From: Luminiphilus sp.
GTDB lineage: Bacteria; Pseudomonadota; Gammaproteobacteria; Pseudomonadales; Halieaceae
Reading direction: 5' to 3'
NCBI GenBank assembly: GCA_029251065.1
Contig: JAQXEB010000161.1
Location: 1-7,213 of the forward strand
Length of the DNA stretch: 7,213 bases
The notes under the pieces were generated by a model. That model was given only the letters and a program-made list of their open reading frames with translations. It was not told the DNA's origin and searched no databases. Position numbers and translations under genes: made by a program. Positions 4,742-7,213 of this stretch are shown here, one piece after another (position 1 is the first letter of the stretch; the number at the start of each line of letters is the position of its first letter).

Positions 4742-7213
4742 ATGAATGATTTCATCGCCTCGCCATTACCGACCCCAGCTGATATTCAACGCGCCTTAGC
4801 AGACGGTGTAACGATCGTGACGGCGACTCAGCGGTTAGCGCGTCAACTGAAGAGGGCGTCCGGATCAAGCCGCGACGTGGTGGCGACGACGCCTCGTATC
4901 TTTTCGGTAGAGCGTTGGTTGACGAGCACCTGGGAAGCGATCGCTGAAAGCGATGAACAGCCGAAGCGGCTGTTGTCACTCGCCGAGGCAGAGACCCTGT
5001 GGCATCAAGTTGTGTCTGCGCAAATAGCGGCAAGTCCGCACTTTAGTCTTATCCAGCCTGAAACTGCGAGCAAGCTAGGCGCTCGGTGTCGCTCGATCTT
5101 AAAAGCACACAGGGTTCCGCTGTCTTCGGACTCTGTCAGAGCGAGCTTTGAAATGGAGTCTGATACGGCATGCTTCCTGAGTTGGGTAGATCACATTGAC
5201 ATGCGCCTCAAGACCGAGGGCTGGTTAATGGTCGAAGACATTGCTGACGTCATCGCCCAGGCGGGCCACCCGAAAGATGCGGGGTTGTGGTTCTTGTCGG
5301 AGGAGCCGATGACCCCCGCACTGAGGCACGCCTTTACAGGGCGATTTCACCAGGTTCGTTGGTTTCGCTCTGAGGTTCTAACGTCGCCCTTGCCAACGCT
5401 CTTGTTTGATACTCGAGAGATTGAGATCAAAGAGGCTGCGCGGTGGGGTCAGAAGCAGCATGAGGAGAATCGACAAGCCGTCATCATTCTGTCTGATTAT
5501 CAGCGTGATCGTGCGCTTCTTGAGCATCACTTACGATCGTTTTTTGGTGTAAGCGATCGTGTCTTTACCGACCTGCCAGTGAACTTCAGTCGCGGAATTG
5601 AACTCAGCAAGGTCCCGATGTTTCGAGACGCAGTGCTACTGCTTAAGCTCATTACACATGGGCTTGATCGTCACGAAATATCAGCACTCGTGAGGTCACC
5701 ATTTTTTGCTTGGAACGATCGGGAACTCAATGACAAGGGTCAAATCCTGACCGCGCTGTTTCGCACGAAGCGAGGCGAATTTGATCTCAATTCCCTGTTA
5801 TGGGAGCTTTCTAGAGCGACGGAGGACTCGCCACTTGCAAGGGGTTTGTCAAAAGCACGCGTCGATCGCCTCGCGAGTCTGAGGCTGGAGGCGCAAGACT
5901 GGCGTGTAAGAATCACGCAGCTCCTTCAGGACGTGGGCTGGCCAAATGCGTCGGGCTTGGATTCACTTGAGTACCAGCAACTCGATCTCTACGACGGCGT
6001 CTTTGATGCACTTGAAGTCAGTCCCGTTGATACCGGATCTTTTGGACTCTCGATTTTTCTGGACCGATTACAATCGGTTCTCAACAAGCGATTATTTCAA
6101 CCTCAGACCGACCAGTCTTTGCTCCAAGTGATGTCTTTAGGTGACACATTAGGGCTGTCATTTGGTGCAGTTCGCGTGGTTGGTAGTACTTCCGAAAGCG
6201 TTCCTGAAAAACCTGCCGCATTGAGTTTTTTGCCCTGGAAAATCGTGCGTGACTTCGACATTCAGGTGGCTGACGAAGATTTCTCGCATCACACTACAGC
6301 GCGCTTGCTTGGGAACCTTGCCAGTGCTGCGCCAACAGTCATGACGTACCATCAGGTGTCCGACGGAATGACCAACCTGCCCAGCCGTTACTGCGATAGT
6401 GCTGAATTAGGTTTGCCTCGCCCGGGTTCGCCAGTAGATCGGGCGTCTTCTGCCGATTTAGAGTGGGTCAGTGACGACATCGGACTGCCTGTGGTGCTAC
6501 CCAAAAAGCAGGCCGGTGGGGTTGGGCTGCTTGAGGCTCAGTCCGTGTGTCCTATGAAGGCGCACCTAAAATACAGACTGGGGCTGGCGGCGCTAGAGCC
6601 TGCAAGTCGCGGACTGACCGCCGGGGAGCGGGGCGGCATTTTGCATCAGGCGCTTCAATTTCTCTTTAACAGAATCCGCAGCAGTGATGCGTTAGCGGCA
6701 CTCGGTTCGAGTGCCGCGCACAATGCGGCTCATGATGCTGCTAACGCGGCCGTCAACGACATAAGAGACGCAGTCAGAGATCGAGTGGGGCTGCCCGCGC
6801 TGGACTTGGAAGTTGCGCGACTGACTCGAGCATTGGTCGATTGGGTAACGATTGAACGCCAGCGCACAGTCCCCTTTGAGGTCGAACTTACCGAAGAGCC
6901 GCTCGACTGGCACTGTGAAGGCCTGACCTTGAGTTTGAAAGCAGATCGTGTTGACAGACTCGCCACCGGAGATCGGGTAGTGATTGATTATAAGTCAGGC
7001 GGTTCAAGTCGCGTATCAGATTGGTGTGAGATCCCGCTTAAGGCGCCCCAGTTGCCGTGTTATAGCCAGGCCCTTTCTGATGTCGTGACCATTACAATTG
7101 CCAAAGTAGGGGTGGAAGACGCAGGGTTTAATACACTTGGAGACAACATTGGGGTCCTTGTCACAGACCGTAAAAGTCAAAAGGTACTCATGAGTGCTGA
7201 TGTTTCGTCGTTG
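4742..7213 (+). CDS. RecB/AddB-like PD-(D/E)XK nuclease, probable DNA repair protein (TIGR03623 type), C-terminus missing
   Basis: One unbroken frame of 824 codons runs off the right edge; family members are a little longer, so probably only the C-terminal end is missing. The family, annotated as probable DNA repair protein (TIGR03623), resembles the AddB/RecB nucleases that process DNA ends; its exact role is not established. Seen: N-terminal VTIVTATQRLARQL (23-36) and PRIFSVERWL (51-60), typical of the family; no Walker A motif (GxxGxGKT) there, so this half looks helicase-like but inactive. The nuclease domain near the C-terminus has a cysteine in LLEAQSVCPMK (Cys603), GGILHQAL (His635), KADRVDR (Asp735), VIDYKSG (Asp749 and Lys751), and QLPCY (770-774). 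Cys603 fits the first ligand of an AddB-type 4Fe-4S staple; the other three would lie past the edge. ATG 4742 is the earliest start, as an in-frame TGA (4739-4741) precedes it. No ribosome binding site is visible. A UvrD/AddA-like helicase gene may follow. Confidence 0.88.
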   Translation, partial: MNDFIASPLPTPADIQRALADGVTIVTATQRLARQLKRASGSSRDVVATTPRIFSVERWLTSTWEAIAESDEQPKRLLSLAEAETLWHQVVSAQIAASPHFSLIQPETASKLGARCRSILKAHRVPLSSDSVRASFEMESDTACFLSWVDHIDMRLKTEGWLMVEDIADVIAQAGHPKDAGLWFLSEEPMTPALRHAFTGRFHQVRWFRSEVLTSPLPTLLFDTREIEIKEAARWGQKQHEENRQAVIILSDYQRDRALLEHHLRSFFGVSDRVFTDLPVNFSRGIELSKVPMFRDAVLLLKLITHGLDRHEISALVRSPFFAWNDRELNDKGQILTALFRTKRGEFDLNSLLWELSRATEDSPLARGLSKARVDRLASLRLEAQDWRVRITQLLQDVGWPNASGLDSLEYQQLDLYDGVFDALEVSPVDTGSFGLSIFLDRLQSVLNKRLFQPQTDQSLLQVMSLGDTLGLSFGAVRVVGSTSESVPEKPAALSFLPWKIVRDFDIQVADEDFSHHTTARLLGNLASAAPTVMTYHQVSDGMTNLPSRYCDSAELGLPRPGSPVDRASSADLEWVSDDIGLPVVLPKKQAGGVGLLEAQSVCPMKAHLKYRLGLAALEPASRGLTAGERGGILHQALQFLFNRIRSSDALAALGSSAAHNAAHDAANAAVNDIRDAVRDRVGLPALDLEVARLTRALVDWVTIERQRTVPFEVELTEEPLDWHCEGLTLSLKADRVDRLATGDRVVIDYKSGGSSRVSDWCEIPLKAPQLPCYSQALSDVVTITIAKVGVEDAGFNTLGDNIGVLVTDRKSQKVLMSADVSSL

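Noticed and set aside
4752..5033. 93-codon open frame on the minus strand
   Set aside because: It is antisense to the N-terminal part of the RecB-like nuclease, whose frame is continuous and has family motifs.
6063..6078. Inverted repeat ACCGATT-AC-AATCGGT inside the nuclease gene
   Set aside because: Seven-base arms with a short spacer are expected by chance about once in a window like this, and the site is deep in coding sequence with no promoter nearby.

Overview
The window looks like ordinary chromosome from a gammaproteobacterium, plausibly a free-living marine or aquatic one. The evidence is the gene set and protein sequences: ETF proteins close to the bacterial/mitochondrial type, an NfuA with the same length and the same CxxC positions as the E. 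coli protein, a Tyr-type class I DAHP synthase, a DUF2970 protein, and a TIGR03623-type RecB/AddB-like nuclease. The genus cannot be fixed from sequence reading alone. Base composition is about balanced and similar across the genes. No insertion sequence, phage gene, tRNA, rRNA or CRISPR array was seen.

Layout: (1) 1-682, minus: N-terminal 227 residues of ETF-ubiquinone oxidoreductase (etfD type), running off the left edge. (2) 683-861: divergent control region with a promoter candidate in each direction and two small inverted repeats. (3) 862-2540, plus: etfB and etfA, joined by a one-base stop/start overlap (TAATG). A hairpin that could terminate transcription sits across the etfA stop. (4) 2571-2681, plus: a 36-residue single-membrane-segment small ORF with a G-rich ribosome binding site. 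(5) 2678-2860, minus: DUF2970 membrane protein, tail to tail with the small ORF. (6) 2977-3552, plus: nfuA. (7) 3549-4622, minus: aroF-type DAHP synthase, tail to tail with nfuA. (8) 4623-4741: second divergent promoter region. (9) 4742 to the right edge, plus: 824 codons of a RecB/AddB-like PD-(D/E)XK nuclease, lacking its C-terminus.

How the genes fit together: EtfAB collects electrons from acyl-CoA and other flavin dehydrogenases, and ETF-QO passes them to ubiquinone, so the left 2.5 kb is one respiratory module transcribed outward from a shared 179-bp region. NfuA delivers Fe-S clusters. ETF-QO and probably the right-hand nuclease are 4Fe-4S proteins, but the link between these neighbours and NfuA is only suggestive. 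AroF opens aromatic amino acid synthesis and has no evident link to its neighbours.

No clearly new multi-gene system is visible. The points most worth a second look are the 36-residue membrane ORF behind etfA, two convergent gene pairs that share the same TTAA as interleaved stop codons, a possibly leaderless nuclease mRNA, a perfect hairpin early in aroF, and an excess of the palindrome CGATCG.
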